Assembly (NCBI GenBank): GCA_028287445.1
Contig: JAQBPQ010000057.1
Location: 1-40,809, forward strand
Reading direction: 5' to 3'
DNA: 40,809 nt
From: Cohnella sp.
GTDB taxonomy: Bacteria > Bacillota > Bacilli > Paenibacillales > Paenibacillaceae
In this document: piece after piece, positions 25,671-33,432 of the stretch
Position numbering within the stretch: position 1 is the stretch's first letter
How the letters are laid out: each line of letters begins with the position of its first letter
Notes under the pieces: model-generated
What the model was told of the DNA's origin: nothing
Databases searched by the model: none
The model's input: only the letters and a program-made list of their open reading frames with translations
Translations under genes and position numbers: made by a program

Positions 25671-25961
25671 TTACGCGCTGGTGACGTCTTTGACGACCAT
25701 ATGCCGGATAATTTCATCCGAAATCTTCAGCACGCGCTCAAGCTCCGCTACAACAGCAGCCGGACTCTTGAAATGAACCAACACATACGTCCCCTCGCGG
25801 TGCTTGTTGATTTCGTAAGCCAGACGGCGCTTGCCCATCACGTCATGCTTTACGATCTCTCCGCCGTTCGCGATAATGCCTTGGAATTTCTCCGTAACGG
25901 CTTGAACGGTCTCGGCTTCCACGTCAGGACGGATGATGTACATCAACTCATAGTTGCGCAT
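25671..25961 (-). CDS. rpsF: Ribosomal protein bS6
   Basis: 96 residues beginning MRNYELMYIIRPD, the conserved start of S6, a 30S platform protein that binds S18. The start ATG 25961 follows AAAAGGAGGTGAACGGAAG. It is the first gene of the operon and lies behind a leader with a candidate S6:S18-binding hairpin. Confidence 0.97.
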   Translation of the reverse strand: MRNYELMYIIRPDVEAETVQAVTEKFQGIIANGGEIVKHDVMGKRRLAYEINKHREGTYVLVHFKSPAAVVAELERVLKISDEIIRHMVVKDVTSA

Positions 25962-25988
25962 CTTCCGTTCACCTCCTTTTGGTCTTTG

Positions 25989-26034
25989 GCCCCCCGCTTG
26001 ATATACCGCAAGACTTGTCTTACGGCCGGGGAGC
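25989..26034 (-). promoter_or_regulatory. Candidate S6:S18 autoregulatory leader motif
   Basis: In the rpsF 5' leader, minus-strand GCTCCCC (26028-26034) pairs with GGGGGGC (25989-25995). They enclose an inner hairpin CCGTAAGAC/GTCTTGCGG and an unpaired 3' segment. Many bacteria carry in this position a stem motif with a CCG element bound by the S6:S18 dimer for feedback control. The fold and location fit; the exact consensus was not checked. Confidence 0.5.
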
Positions 26035-26063
26035 AAGGTTATGCATAAATTGCATACCTAAAT

Positions 26064-26092
26064 AATTTAGCACAGTTGCCCGAATAGGTCAA
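26064..26092 (-). promoter_or_regulatory. rpsF operon promoter
   Basis: Minus strand TTGACC (26087-26092), 17-nt spacer, TAAATT (26064-26069), about 100 nt upstream of rpsF. Confidence 0.65.
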
Positions 26093-26166
26093 TCGAAATG
26101 TCGTTACACTAGACAGAATTACCGGTCCCCATCTGGCTTCCATCCATCGTACAGGAGGTGAATAAC

Positions 26167-26349
26167 ATGGGTGAATCCACCGAATTCAATCCGGGAGATC
26201 AAGCGCCCAATGACGGGGTATATATCGAAATCGGGGAAGATTCCTTCCATATGGGAATCACGAATCCCCAACGTATCGTTCTTCGCGCAGGTCAGCGTTT
26301 TCCGGCAACGTCCAATCATAACCGGAAGTGGCACAGATTCCGTAAGTAA
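26167..26349 (+). CDS. YjzC-family small protein
   Basis: 60 residues. MGESTEFNPGDQAPNDGVY, then IEIGE, and the end RAGQRFPATSNHNRKW match the YjzC family pattern (FKPGxxAPNNGxYxEIGE ... LxAGxxFPxxxNHNRxW). The function of this small Bacillales family is unknown. The start ATG 26167 follows AGGAGGTGAATAAC. It lies on the plus strand between rpsF (divergent) and tRNA-Ser (convergent). Confidence 0.85.
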   Translation: MGESTEFNPGDQAPNDGVYIEIGEDSFHMGITNPQRIVLRAGQRFPATSNHNRKWHRFRK

Positions 26350-26614
26350 TCGTTTCGTAAAAAGAGGATGAATAATCTGACCGGGCCCGGGCATGTTAGA
26401 TATCGGCGACGGATGAGAGGACTGTGGTTCCCTTGAACGAGCGGAAGCAACATTCGAAGAAAACGTACCAATCGGAGTAGGTCAACGGGAGGTTTGTGCC
26501 AAAGACATTCGTCTGTAACACACAGGATGATTTTCCGAAAGCTCCGAAACCGAAGTGCTGAGTTGCATCAGCAACGTTTGGCAACGATCTTAAATCTCAA
26601 TCGCCGTCGCCCGG
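26350..26614 (+). other. Gene-free stretch before a plus-strand terminator: candidate small RNA or tiny ORFs
   Basis: 265 nt after the YjzC stop and before an intrinsic terminator in the same direction, with no sizeable ORF. An 8-bp perfect long-range pairing (GGCGACGG 26405-26412 with CCGTCGCC 26604-26611) brackets it, and local hairpins such as GCTGA...TCAGC and GTTGC...GCAAC occur near 26560-26575. Two tiny ORFs with SD-like sequences also exist: MVPLNERKQ... at about 26420-26478 and a 21-codon GTG-start ORF at about 26498-26563 ending in PKAPKPKC. It could be a 3' UTR, an sRNA or micro-genes; it does not match the SRP RNA core. Confidence 0.35.
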
Positions 26615-26643
26615 AGGACCCTGTGAAGGGTCCTTCGTGTTTT
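26615..26643 (+). terminator. Plus-strand terminator after the YjzC region
   Basis: AGGACCC-TGTGAA-GGGTCCT, a 7-bp stem followed by TCGTGTTTTG. It ends transcription running in the yjzC direction and sits back to back with the tRNA-Ser terminator on the other strand. Confidence 0.7.
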
Positions 26644-26651
26644 GTCCAAAT

Positions 26652-26678
26652 AAAAAAGCGATCCGACAAGGACCGCTT
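26652..26678 (-). terminator. Terminator of tRNA-Ser
   Basis: Minus strand AAGCGGTCC-TTGTC-GGATCGCTT (one G-U) followed by TTTTATTT, about 20 nt after the tRNA 3' end. Confidence 0.8.
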
Positions 26679-26695
26679 GTGTACTAACGTATGGA

Positions 26696-26786
26696 TGGCG
26701 GAGAGGGTGGGATTCGAACCCACGCACGCCTCGCGACGCCTAGTTGATTTCGAGTCAACCCCCTTGGGCCTCTTGGGTACCTCTCC
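26696..26786 (-). tRNA. tRNA-Ser (anticodon CGA), CCA encoded
   Basis: Reads 5' GGAGAGG...CCTCTCC-G-CCA, so the acceptor stem is 7 bp, the discriminator is G and CCA is in the DNA. The anticodon stem GTTGA/TCAAC holds the loop CTCGAAA, anticodon CGA, which decodes UCG. A long variable arm (class II) fits serine. The TPsiC arm has GGTTCGAATCC. It has its own promoter and terminator. Confidence 0.97.
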
Positions 26787-26798
26787 ACAGCAAGAGAA

Positions 26799-26827
26799 AT
26801 CATAACATAATCCCAACACCTGTGCAA
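26799..26827 (-). promoter_or_regulatory. tRNA-Ser promoter
   Basis: Minus strand TTGCAC (26822-26827), 17-nt spacer, TATGAT (26799-26804), ending 13 nt before the mature tRNA. Confidence 0.65.
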
Positions 26828-26853
26828 CTGGATGTTATCGCCGAAAACACACG

Positions 26854-27081
26854 TCAGCTCTCGGACTCCGCGTCTGTCTTCCTTCCCCCAACGGTTGAAC
26901 GGAGCACCTTTTTCAAACTCTTCTCGAACTTGGCCCTCGGCAGCAGGATGCTGTGTTTGCAAAATACGCACTTGATCCGGATATCCATACCCATGCGGAT
27001 AATTTCCATTTCATTGGTTCCGCACGGATGCTGCTTTTTCATCTGCACCACATCGCCGAGATCGAACTGTTTCGGTTCCAC
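26854..27081 (-). CDS. yyzM: DUF951 protein (YyzM)
   Basis: 75 residues, GTG start at 27081. FDLGDVVQMKKQHPCGTNEMEIIRMGMDIRIKC is the DUF951 signature; HPCG and CVFC supply cysteines for a probable metal site. DUF951 genes are small and conserved near the origin in Firmicutes; the function is unknown. It starts 3 nt after the MscS stop (TGA-AAG-GTG), with GGGGGGAT as SD inside the end of mscS. The basic C-terminal tail (about 60-75) is longer than the core domain. Confidence 0.9.
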   Translation of the reverse strand: MEPKQFDLGDVVQMKKQHPCGTNEMEIIRMGMDIRIKCVFCKHSILLPRAKFEKSLKKVLRSTVGGRKTDAESES

Positions 27082-27084
27082 CTT

Positions 27085-27978
27085 TCATCCCCCCGTAAGC
27101 GCCCGATCTTCATTTCGGTAAAATCTCGGATTCCGCTCCGCCTCGAACGCTTTTTTCAGATCCGCATTGAGATGTCTCGTGACGTGCTCTTGTGTATTCG
27201 GCCGGCATTCCGCAATCACCCGCAAAACGACATCTGCTGCACCGATCGTCTGGACTCCCAGTAAAATCGCTTCACTGACCAAATTAGGATCTTCGAACCG
27301 ATGAAGCACACCGCGGATCTGATCCGTCACCGTCTCTAGTTGATCCGTGGAAGCGACCGGCAGATCAATCACCGCTATGGCGTTGTTCAAGGAGAAATTC
27401 GTCACATCATTGATTGAACCATTCGGCAAAGTAAAGACTTCCCCCGTCCAACTGTGGATTCGTGTCGCTCGCAGACCGATCATCTCCACAGTTCCACGAT
27501 ACTTTCCGGTCTCAATGACGTCCCCAACGGAGAAGTGGTCTTCCAGAATGATGAAGAAACCTGTAATGATATCCTTGACCAGACTTTGCGCCCCGAAACC
27601 GATGGCCAGACCGAGAACGCCGGCGCCTGCCAGCAATGGCGCGAGATTAATATGAAATTCCCCGAGAATGAGCAAAATCACGATAAAATTCGTGACATAG
27701 CCCACCGCGTTTTTAAGCAGTCTTCCGACGGTCTGCACACGCCTGGAACGAAGTTTGAGACGTGAATTGTCGCGCTCCACGGTCACTCGGTCGATAATTC
27801 TGCCAATGATCGCCAACGCAAACCGACTGACCAAGACGATCAACAGGATTCGACCCAGTACCGTCGCAGTCGATTGCCACATCGCGACATCCGTGACCGT
27901 TGCCCATATGTCATCTATAAACCGCTGCCACAGATTGTCTCCGGATGCGCCGGTCGCCATCCATAACCCATTTCGCAT
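27085..27978 (-). CDS. Small-conductance mechanosensitive channel (MscS family)
   Basis: 297 residues with hydrophobic helices at about 33-55, 80-102 and 105-125. The last, GVLGLAIGFGAQSLVKDIITGFFI, is the Gly/Ala-rich pore helix TM3 typical of MscS. It is followed by the beta domain (FSVGDVIETGKYRGTVEMIGLRATRI, LPNGSINDVTNFS). The channel opens under osmotic downshock to release solutes. Start: ATG 27978 lies 9 nt after AAAAGGAG; the GTG at 28011 is less likely. It is co-transcribed with DUF3343 upstream and DUF951 downstream. Confidence 0.93.
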   Translation of the reverse strand: MRNGLWMATGASGDNLWQRFIDDIWATVTDVAMWQSTATVLGRILLIVLVSRFALAIIGRIIDRVTVERDNSRLKLRSRRVQTVGRLLKNAVGYVTNFIVILLILGEFHINLAPLLAGAGVLGLAIGFGAQSLVKDIITGFFIILEDHFSVGDVIETGKYRGTVEMIGLRATRIHSWTGEVFTLPNGSINDVTNFSLNNAIAVIDLPVASTDQLETVTDQIRGVLHRFEDPNLVSEAILLGVQTIGAADVVLRVIAECRPNTQEHVTRHLNADLKKAFEAERNPRFYRNEDRALTGG

Positions 27979-28007
27979 CGAAAGAATCTCCTTTTCATGG
28001 CCTGATC

Positions 28008-28256
28008 TCACAGTTCAATCGGATCGTATCCGGTGTCCGTCTTGCGGAACAAACCGCGGATCTCCACCCTTTCTATCGTAATCAGATGCCGTACCTCTTG
28101 CAAATTCCCTTCTGGAAATTCGATGGATAACGCGCAGCCGGCTGTGACTTCTTTGGGTGTCGGACGAATATCGATTTCTATCTCGGCATATTCAAGCAGC
28201 ATCTCCGCGCGCAGTGCCTGCTGGGTGGAATCGAAGGCGATCAATAACGGCTCCAT
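28008..28256 (-). CDS. DUF3343 protein (putative Se/S-carrier-like)
   Basis: 82 residues, MEPLLIAFDSTQQALRAEMLLEYAEIEIDIRPTPKEVTAGCALSIEF in outline, the DUF3343 fold with the conserved TAGC cysteine near residue 43. Families of this type occur beside YedF/SirA-like and cysteine-desulfurase-like genes and are regarded as putative sulfur or selenium carriers. A cysteine-desulfurase-like gene lies 1.2 kb upstream. The start ATG 28256 follows GGGAGGATCGGTGC. Confidence 0.85.
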   Translation of the reverse strand: MEPLLIAFDSTQQALRAEMLLEYAEIEIDIRPTPKEVTAGCALSIEFPEGNLQEVRHLITIERVEIRGLFRKTDTGYDPIEL

Positions 28257-28298
28257 GCACCGATCCTCCCGAAAATAGCGATCAGGCTCAACCGCCGA

Positions 28299-28328
28299 GT
28301 ATAAAAGCGGCATCCAGTCCATATACTA
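28299..28328 (+). promoter_or_regulatory. Possible forespore (sigma-F/G-type) promoter of yyaC
   Basis: GTATA (28299-28303), then 18 nt, then TATACTA (28322-28328), about 33 nt upstream of yyaC. This resembles the sigma-F/sigma-G pattern (GyATA and CATnnTA) with one mismatch in the -10. Tentative. Confidence 0.35.
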
Positions 28329-28360
28329 GTAACAGTGATGGGAGGAGGCTGAGCGGACGA

Positions 28361-28978
28361 ATGAACGGCGCGTGGGATAAGCGGCCGGGCGTGACAGCGG
28401 AAGCTGCGGCGCTCTCTTTGAAAATTCCTTTTAACGAACCTACCGTGTTACAGCGATTATCTCAAAAGGTCGAACACTTTCTGGAACCTTTGCCGCATGA
28501 CCGCCGCATTGTTGTCGTCTGCGTCGGAACCGACCGGTCCACGGGCGATTCCCTTGGTCCGCTTGTCGGCTCTGCCTTGTCACGGGCGGACAGCCCCTTG
28601 TTCGATTTGTACGGCACACTCGATGAACCCGTTCATGCGATGAATCTGGGCGACACGCTGCTCAAAATTATTCGTTCTTCCCGTCAACCTTACGTGATCG
28701 CGGTTGACGCCTGTCTCGGACAAGTGTCCAGCGTCGGATGTATTCAGCTTGGTTCCGGGCCGGTACGCCCTGGGGCTGGCGTGAACAAGGAGCTTCCCCC
28801 TGTCGGCGATATTCATATGACCGGCATTGTGAATGTCGGAGGTTTCATGGAATATTTCGTGCTGCAAAACACTCGCCTCAACCTGGTAATAAAAATGTCG
28901 GACATTATCGCACAAAGCTTGAAAACCGCCATTCACAATATCCGCGGGGCCGTTATTCCTTTTGCATTGCCTGACTGA
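28361..28978 (+). CDS. yyaC: Sporulation protein YyaC (GPR-like fold)
   Basis: 205 residues. VVVCVGTDRSTGDSLGPLVG and PYVIAVDACLGQ are hallmarks of YyaC, a spore protein related to the germination protease GPR and hydrogenase-maturation proteases. The start ATG 28361 lies 12 nt after GGAGGAGG, a somewhat long spacing. It is on the plus strand and overlaps the convergent DUF4446 gene by 26 bp at the 3' ends. Presence of yyaC indicates a spore-former. Confidence 0.93.
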   Translation: MNGAWDKRPGVTAEAAALSLKIPFNEPTVLQRLSQKVEHFLEPLPHDRRIVVVCVGTDRSTGDSLGPLVGSALSRADSPLFDLYGTLDEPVHAMNLGDTLLKIIRSSRQPYVIAVDACLGQVSSVGCIQLGSGPVRPGAGVNKELPPVGDIHMTGIVNVGGFMEYFVLQNTRLNLVIKMSDIIAQSLKTAIHNIRGAVIPFALPD

Positions 28979-29450
28979 TCGCGATCTTCTCTTCCGGTGT
29001 CAATAGGTAAGCGGATTGTCCCTTGTCGATCGGTTTGGCGTACATGAACGTCTGTTCTCTGCCGTGTATCCCGGTGATGACCACACCATCCTGCACATCG
29101 TTCACGATGGCGATGGAGAAGCTTAGGTCGCTGCCTGTCTCCGAAAAGGCGTTAAACCGTTGAACGCCCACCCGTCCTTTCAAGACGGAGAGGCGTCTTT
29201 CTTGTTGACGAAGAGTCGTTTCGTGCTCCTGCTGCTTACGGTCCAGCGATAATAGATGTTCGTGAACCGCGTGTAAAACCTCTTCGAGACCTTGTACGCC
29301 GGTTTCCCCGACTATTTTGTGATGTGCCGTTTTTAGTTTGCGCAGTTTCGAGGCAACTGTACCTACCCAAATAAACAGCACAATCAGAAGCAACCCCTCA
29401 AACACGGCAATGGCGCCAACTGCGAGGACTTGATTGTCCCATCCGTTCAT
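28953..29450 (-). CDS. DUF4446 membrane-anchored protein
   Basis: 165 residues: one N-terminal helix (about 8-32, VLAVGAIAVFEGLLLIVLFIW), a coiled-coil-like stretch (about 60-90, HEHLLSLDRKQQEHETTLRQQE) and the conserved C-terminal DUF4446 domain (VQRFNAFSETGSDLSFSIAIV). The function is unknown; the family is regularly encoded next to parB in Firmicutes. The start ATG 29450 follows GGGGAGAAGAACAAC. Its 3' end overlaps yyaC. Confidence 0.9.
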   Translation of the reverse strand: MNGWDNQVLAVGAIAVFEGLLLIVLFIWVGTVASKLRKLKTAHHKIVGETGVQGLEEVLHAVHEHLLSLDRKQQEHETTLRQQERRLSVLKGRVGVQRFNAFSETGSDLSFSIAIVNDVQDGVVITGIHGREQTFMYAKPIDKGQSAYLLTPEEKIAISQAMQKE

Positions 29451-29496
29451 GTTGTTCTTCTCCCCTGTAACCATGCATCAGATGCGATGTATGATG

Positions 29497-30666
29497 TTAA
29501 TGAAACTTTCGACTGATCTCCTTTACCGCTTCGACCAAGAATACAATTTCCGATTCCTCCGTAAAATATCCGGGACTGGCCCTTACCGCTCCGGTATCCG
29601 TCGTCCCGGCACTCTCATGTCCAAGCGGCGTACAATGAAAACCGGATCTTACGGCGATACCGAATTGCTGATCCAGAATAAATGCCGTCTCCGAAGGATC
29701 CACACCTTCGATTAAGAAGGAGACGACCGCCGTCCTGTCTTCCGCAAGTTGCGGGCCGAGCACCGTCACACCCGGAATATCCAACAAGCCCTCCATCAAC
29801 CTGATGGTTAACATCCGTTCCCTGGAATGGATGGCTTCGACTGTTTCCTCAAGGACAAATTTCACGCCCTCCGATAAACCGGCGATACCGACCGTATTCG
29901 GAGTTCCTGCCTCATAACGATCCGGACGTACGACCGGTTGCTCCGGCGATTCCGACCGGCTTCCCGTTCCGCCTTGCATCAACGGCTCAAGATCCAGCTC
30001 CGGATGGATATATAATCCCCCGGTACCCTGTGGTCCCATGAGTCCTTTGTGCCCCGGAAACGCAAGAAGATCAATCTTCATCTTCTCTACGTCAATAGGA
30101 AGCACTCCGGCACTCTGTGCCGCGTCAAGCAACAGCCTCGCACCTTTGCATCGGGCCAACGCCCCCAGTTCAGCAGCAGGCACGATCGACCCCAATAAAT
30201 TGGAGCTGTGCGCAGCCGCGATTAGGCGTGTGCGTTCATTGGTTGCAGCTTCGACCCGGTTCACATCCAACCTTCCCCATCGATCTGTAGGCACGTAGGT
30301 GACTTCGATGCCCAACCTCCGTTTTAATGCCTCCAACGGACGCCTCACAGAGTTGTGTTCGATTGTGGTGGCGACCACATGGTCGCCCGGTTTTAGCAGC
30401 CCCTGAATGGCCAGATTGAGCGCATGGGTAGTATTCAGCGTAAACGCTATATCATTGGGGTTGGAAACGCCGAATAGACGGGATAATCGTTTGCGTGCCT
30501 CAAATAACACCCGGCTTGCCCTGACGGCCATGACATGACTGCCTCTGCCGGGATTCGCCGCAGATTCCATCAGATGTCGGCTCATCGCCTCCACCACTCC
30601 AGGAGGTTTAGGCCAGGATGTGGCGGCATTATCCAAATAGATGATCGGCTTATTCGTGTCTGTCAT
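29497..30666 (-). CDS. Class V aminotransferase, cysteine-desulfurase-like
   Basis: 389 residues, PLP enzyme. IIYLDNAATSWPKPP is the conserved N-terminus. EHNSVRRPL, DAAQSAGVLPID and PGHKGLMGPQG carry the PLP-contacting His, Asp/Gln and the Schiff-base Lys. RSGFHCTPLGH carries the catalytic-type cysteine. This matches the EF2568-type cysteine-desulfurase family, which removes sulfur or selenium from cysteine or selenocysteine. The start is uncertain: ATG 30666 or GTG 30678, neither with an ideal SD. It is followed by DUF4446 and, further on, a DUF3343 putative S/Se carrier. Confidence 0.88.
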   Translation of the reverse strand: MTDTNKPIIYLDNAATSWPKPPGVVEAMSRHLMESAANPGRGSHVMAVRASRVLFEARKRLSRLFGVSNPNDIAFTLNTTHALNLAIQGLLKPGDHVVATTIEHNSVRRPLEALKRRLGIEVTYVPTDRWGRLDVNRVEAATNERTRLIAAAHSSNLLGSIVPAAELGALARCKGARLLLDAAQSAGVLPIDVEKMKIDLLAFPGHKGLMGPQGTGGLYIHPELDLEPLMQGGTGSRSESPEQPVVRPDRYEAGTPNTVGIAGLSEGVKFVLEETVEAIHSRERMLTIRLMEGLLDIPGVTVLGPQLAEDRTAVVSFLIEGVDPSETAFILDQQFGIAVRSGFHCTPLGHESAGTTDTGAVRASPGYFTEESEIVFLVEAVKEISRKFH

Positions 30667-30761
30667 TTCCTTCGTCACCGTCCTGGCGCAAGGATAGCAT
30701 ACTTTAGTTTAATCCTGGCCGGGAAAGATTACAACTTGGAATGCTATCGCAGGTTGGCGAG

Positions 30762-31610
30762 TCAAGCAAGTGCTTTAAGCAGTTCCAGCAGCCTCTCCAA
30801 ATCTTCTTTTCCGAAATAGGAGAGTTCGATCCGGCCTTTGTCTTTATTCGGTTTGATTCGCACCGTCGTCTGGAATTTCTCGCGAAGCGATTCCTCGATC
30901 TCTTCCATATAGGGATCACGTTTTTTGGCTTTGCCCTTTGTCTTCGGCTTCCCTTTGACCTCTATGTTCTGGACCGCTTCCTCCAGCTCGCGAACACTCC
31001 ATTCATTGGTCAGCGTTTGCTTGGCCAATTCACGTCTCTTTTCCTCTTCTTTCACGCCGGCCAGTGCTCTTGCATGACCCATCGACAATGTTCCACGTGA
31101 AACATGATCTTTGATTTCATCGGGCAGTGACAAAAGGCGCAAGAAATTCGCGATATGCGACCTGGATTTACCAACCTTCAGGGACAGCTCTTCTTGTGTA
31201 AGCGTAAATTGATTCATGATCGCCTGGTAGGCTACCGCCACTTCGATCGCATTGAGGTCTTCCCTCTGCACGTTCTCAATGAGGGCAATCTCCATCACTT
31301 GCTCATCGTTATACGCACGAACGACTGCCGGGATCGTCGCGTTGCCAAGAAGCTGCGATGCCCGGAACCGCCGTTCTCCCGCGATGATCTCGTATCCCTT
31401 CAGCGCCTGCCGAACGATGATCGGCTGAATGACGCCGTGCTCCCTGATCGACTCCGCCAATTCCTTGATCGCTTCTTCTTGGAACGACTTACGAGGTTGG
31501 TATGGATTGGCACGAAGCTGCGACAGCAGAACTTCGACGATTTTATCATCCTCTTTAATGGATAAGGACGTAATCAATGCATCAAGACCTTTACCTAGCC
31601 GCTTGCTCAT
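30762..31610 (-). CDS. parB: Chromosome-partitioning protein ParB (Spo0J)
   Basis: 282 residues: N-terminal CTPase domain with ANPYQPRK, GERRFRA and ENVQREDLNAIE, central HTH (TQEELSLKVGKSRSHIANFLRLL) and C-terminal dimerisation region. It loads at parS sites, slides with CTP, recruits SMC and acts on ParA. It contains a parS site in its own coding sequence. Its ATG 31610 lies within the end of parA (20-bp overlap). Confidence 0.97.
   Translation of the reverse strand: MSKRLGKGLDALITSLSIKEDDKIVEVLLSQLRANPYQPRKSFQEEAIKELAESIREHGVIQPIIVRQALKGYEIIAGERRFRASQLLGNATIPAVVRAYNDEQVMEIALIENVQREDLNAIEVAVAYQAIMNQFTLTQEELSLKVGKSRSHIANFLRLLSLPDEIKDHVSRGTLSMGHARALAGVKEEEKRRELAKQTLTNEWSVRELEEAVQNIEVKGKPKTKGKAKKRDPYMEEIEESLREKFQTTVRIKPNKDKGRIELSYFGKEDLERLLELLKALA
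31089..31104. other. parS site inside parB
   Basis: TGTTCCACGTGAAACA, matching the parS consensus TGTTNCACGTGAAACA. B. subtilis also carries a parS within spo0J. Confidence 0.95.
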
Positions 31611-32367
31611 ACGTGATCACTTCCTTCGCCAGTTCAAGATAAACCTCGGCGCCCTTGGATTTCGGATCGTATGTGATAATGGTTTGTCCATGGGAAGGTG
31701 CCTCGCTCAAACGGACATTCCTCGGGATAATCGTCTGATACACTTTTTGCTGAAAGTACTTCTTCACTTCTTCAATGACTTGAATGCCGAGATTGGTCCG
31801 GGCATCGAACATCGTAAGCAACACGCCTTCAATCTGCAGGGAAGTATTGAGATGTTTCTGTACAAGGCGGATCGAGTTGAGCAACTGACTCAACCCCTCC
31901 AAAGCATAAAACTCACATTGAATGGGAATCAGAACCGAGTCTGCAGCCGTCAGAGAATTGATCGTCAAAATGCCAAGAGACGGCGGACAATCGATCAAAA
32001 TATAATCGTAATCTTTCTTGATCAAGGCAAGTGCTTTCTTAAGACGCACCTCGCGAGATATCGTCGGAACGAGTTCGATTTCGGCTCCCGCCAGTTGAAT
32101 CGTGGCCGGGATGATCTTCAAATTCTCGATATTGGTATCCGCCACCGCTTGCTTCGGCGGCACTTCATTGATGAGAATATCATAAATGCAATAGTTCACG
32201 TCAGCCTTGTTGATGCCCACACCGCTCGTCGTATTTCCTTGCGGGTCGATGTCTACAATGAGCACTTTGCGGCCCAAGGTGGCGAGACATGCGCCCAAAT
32301 TGACCGCAGTGGTCGTTTTCCCGACGCCGCCTTTTTGATTGGCAATCGCTATGATTTTCGACAACAT
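31591..32367 (-). CDS. parA: Chromosome-partitioning ATPase ParA (Soj)
   Basis: 258 residues. The deviant Walker A KGGVGKTTT is at the N-terminus (IIAIANQKGGVGKTT), with DIDPQGN and IDCPPSLG following. Soj dimerises on DNA, is stimulated by Spo0J and regulates DnaA. The start ATG 32367 follows CATTGAGGTGAACT. It lies 30 nt after noc. Confidence 0.97.
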   Translation of the reverse strand: MLSKIIAIANQKGGVGKTTTAVNLGACLATLGRKVLIVDIDPQGNTTSGVGINKADVNYCIYDILINEVPPKQAVADTNIENLKIIPATIQLAGAEIELVPTISREVRLKKALALIKKDYDYILIDCPPSLGILTINSLTAADSVLIPIQCEFYALEGLSQLLNSIRLVQKHLNTSLQIEGVLLTMFDARTNLGIQVIEEVKKYFQQKVYQTIIPRNVRLSEAPSHGQTIITYDPKSKGAEVYLELAKEVITYEQAAR

Positions 32368-32397
32368 AGTTCACCTCAATGTAAATCGTGCATTTCG

Positions 32398-33213
32398 TTA
32401 ACGTTTCGGAATATGAATAATGATCTCATAGTGGTCGTCGCAATCTTTCTCGCTGGCTTTGATCTGTATACCAGAACCGGTCACCATATCAACAGATTGC
32501 CGGATCGTATTGAGTGCGAGCCTCACGTCTTTGGAGAAGGATATACGGTTTTTCTTCTCCGGCTTCGCAACTTCCATATAAAATGCGATCCTTGTTTCGG
32601 TCTGTTTCACATTCAGTTCTTTATCGACAATTTCGCCCAGCAGTTTGTTTTGCATATCTTCGCTTGGCAACGAAAGCAAAGCGCGTGCATGACGTTCGGT
32701 AATTTTCCGTTCAAGAAGCGCGGTTTTTACTTCTTCGCCGAGCTGCAACAGACGAATTTTGTTGGCGATCGTAGATTGGCTTTTGCCAAGACGCTGGGCC
32801 AGACTTTCTTGCGTGAGTTGATGCAGATCGATCAGCCTCTGATAGGCGACGGCCTCCTCGAGAGCGGTCAGTCCTTCACGCTGGAGATTCTCGATCAGCG
32901 CCATGGACGCCGCCTGCGAATCGTTAATTTCACGCACAATCGCCGGAATCGTCTCCATCGCCAGTTTGGTTACCGCACGCCATCGTCTCTCACCGGCAAT
33001 GATTTCGAATTTGCCGTTGCGCGCGCGAACAACAATCGGTTGAATAACGCCATGGGTCTTGATCGTTTGACACAGTTCATCAATCCGATCGTCATCGAAT
33101 ACGGATCGGGGCTGATAAGGACTGGGCACAATGTCCCGAACCTGAATTTGTTTAACTTCCTCCTGGCTGCCGCGGTCAGACCAACCTAGCAAGCGCGAGA
33201 ACGGCTCTTTCAT
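32398..33213 (-). CDS. noc: Nucleoid occlusion protein Noc
   Basis: 271 residues, ParB paralogue. The start [11 protein letters not shown] is an amphipathic N-terminus like the membrane-targeting helix of Noc; [20 protein letters not shown] and [14 protein letters not shown] form the CTPase domain, and [24 protein letters not shown] the HTH. Noc binds its sites on the chromosome and blocks division over the nucleoid. The ATG 33213 is preferred over the longer frame to 33345 because it gives the family N-terminus; GGTGATCA upstream is a moderate SD. Position between rsmG and parA is canonical. Confidence 0.95.
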   Translation of the reverse strand: MKEPFSRLLGWSDRGSQEEVKQIQVRDIVPSPYQPRSVFDDDRIDELCQTIKTHGVIQPIVVRARNGKFEIIAGERRWRAVTKLAMETIPAIVREINDSQAASMALIENLQREGLTALEEAVAYQRLIDLHQLTQESLAQRLGKSQSTIANKIRLLQLGEEVKTALLERKITERHARALLSLPSEDMQNKLLGEIVDKELNVKQTETRIAFYMEVAKPEKKNRISFSKDVRLALNTIRQSVDMVTGSGIQIKASEKDCDDHYEIIIHIPKR

Positions 33214-33432
33214 CTGTCTCTGATCACCACATTCACTAGAATGGAACCTTAACTGCTTGTAATTACCGCCAGACAGCGGCATCGCATGCCCATATCGACA
33301 AAAATTGCCGCCATACGGCGCCATCCGGCGCCTATGCGGCCACATTGATCTTTATTATGTAGATATTCGCCGTCAGAGACTCGTTTCCTGCCTCGGAAAA
33401 AACTTTCATACTTCGAAACAATATACTTCTAT
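33214..33432 (-). promoter_or_regulatory. noc leader with strong hairpin at 33308-33339
   Basis: About 210 nt between a probable -10 (TATAAT, + 33433-33438) and noc. On the minus strand CCGCATA-GGCGCC-GGAT-GGCGCC-(G)-TATGGCGG forms a near-perfect 13-bp stem followed by AATTTTGTC, a weak U-tract. It could reduce transcription into noc or only be a structured leader. No other gene is seen. Confidence 0.45.

Noticed and set aside
26350-26643. SRP RNA (scRNA/ffs) gene
   Set aside because: The conserved apical motif GTCAGGTCCGGAAGGAAGCAGC-like core is absent; only a weak GCGGAAGCAAC resemblance.
31429-33189. Plus-strand ORF of 586 codons antisense to parB, parA and noc
   Set aside because: It overlaps three certain genes and has shadow-like composition without a recognisable domain.
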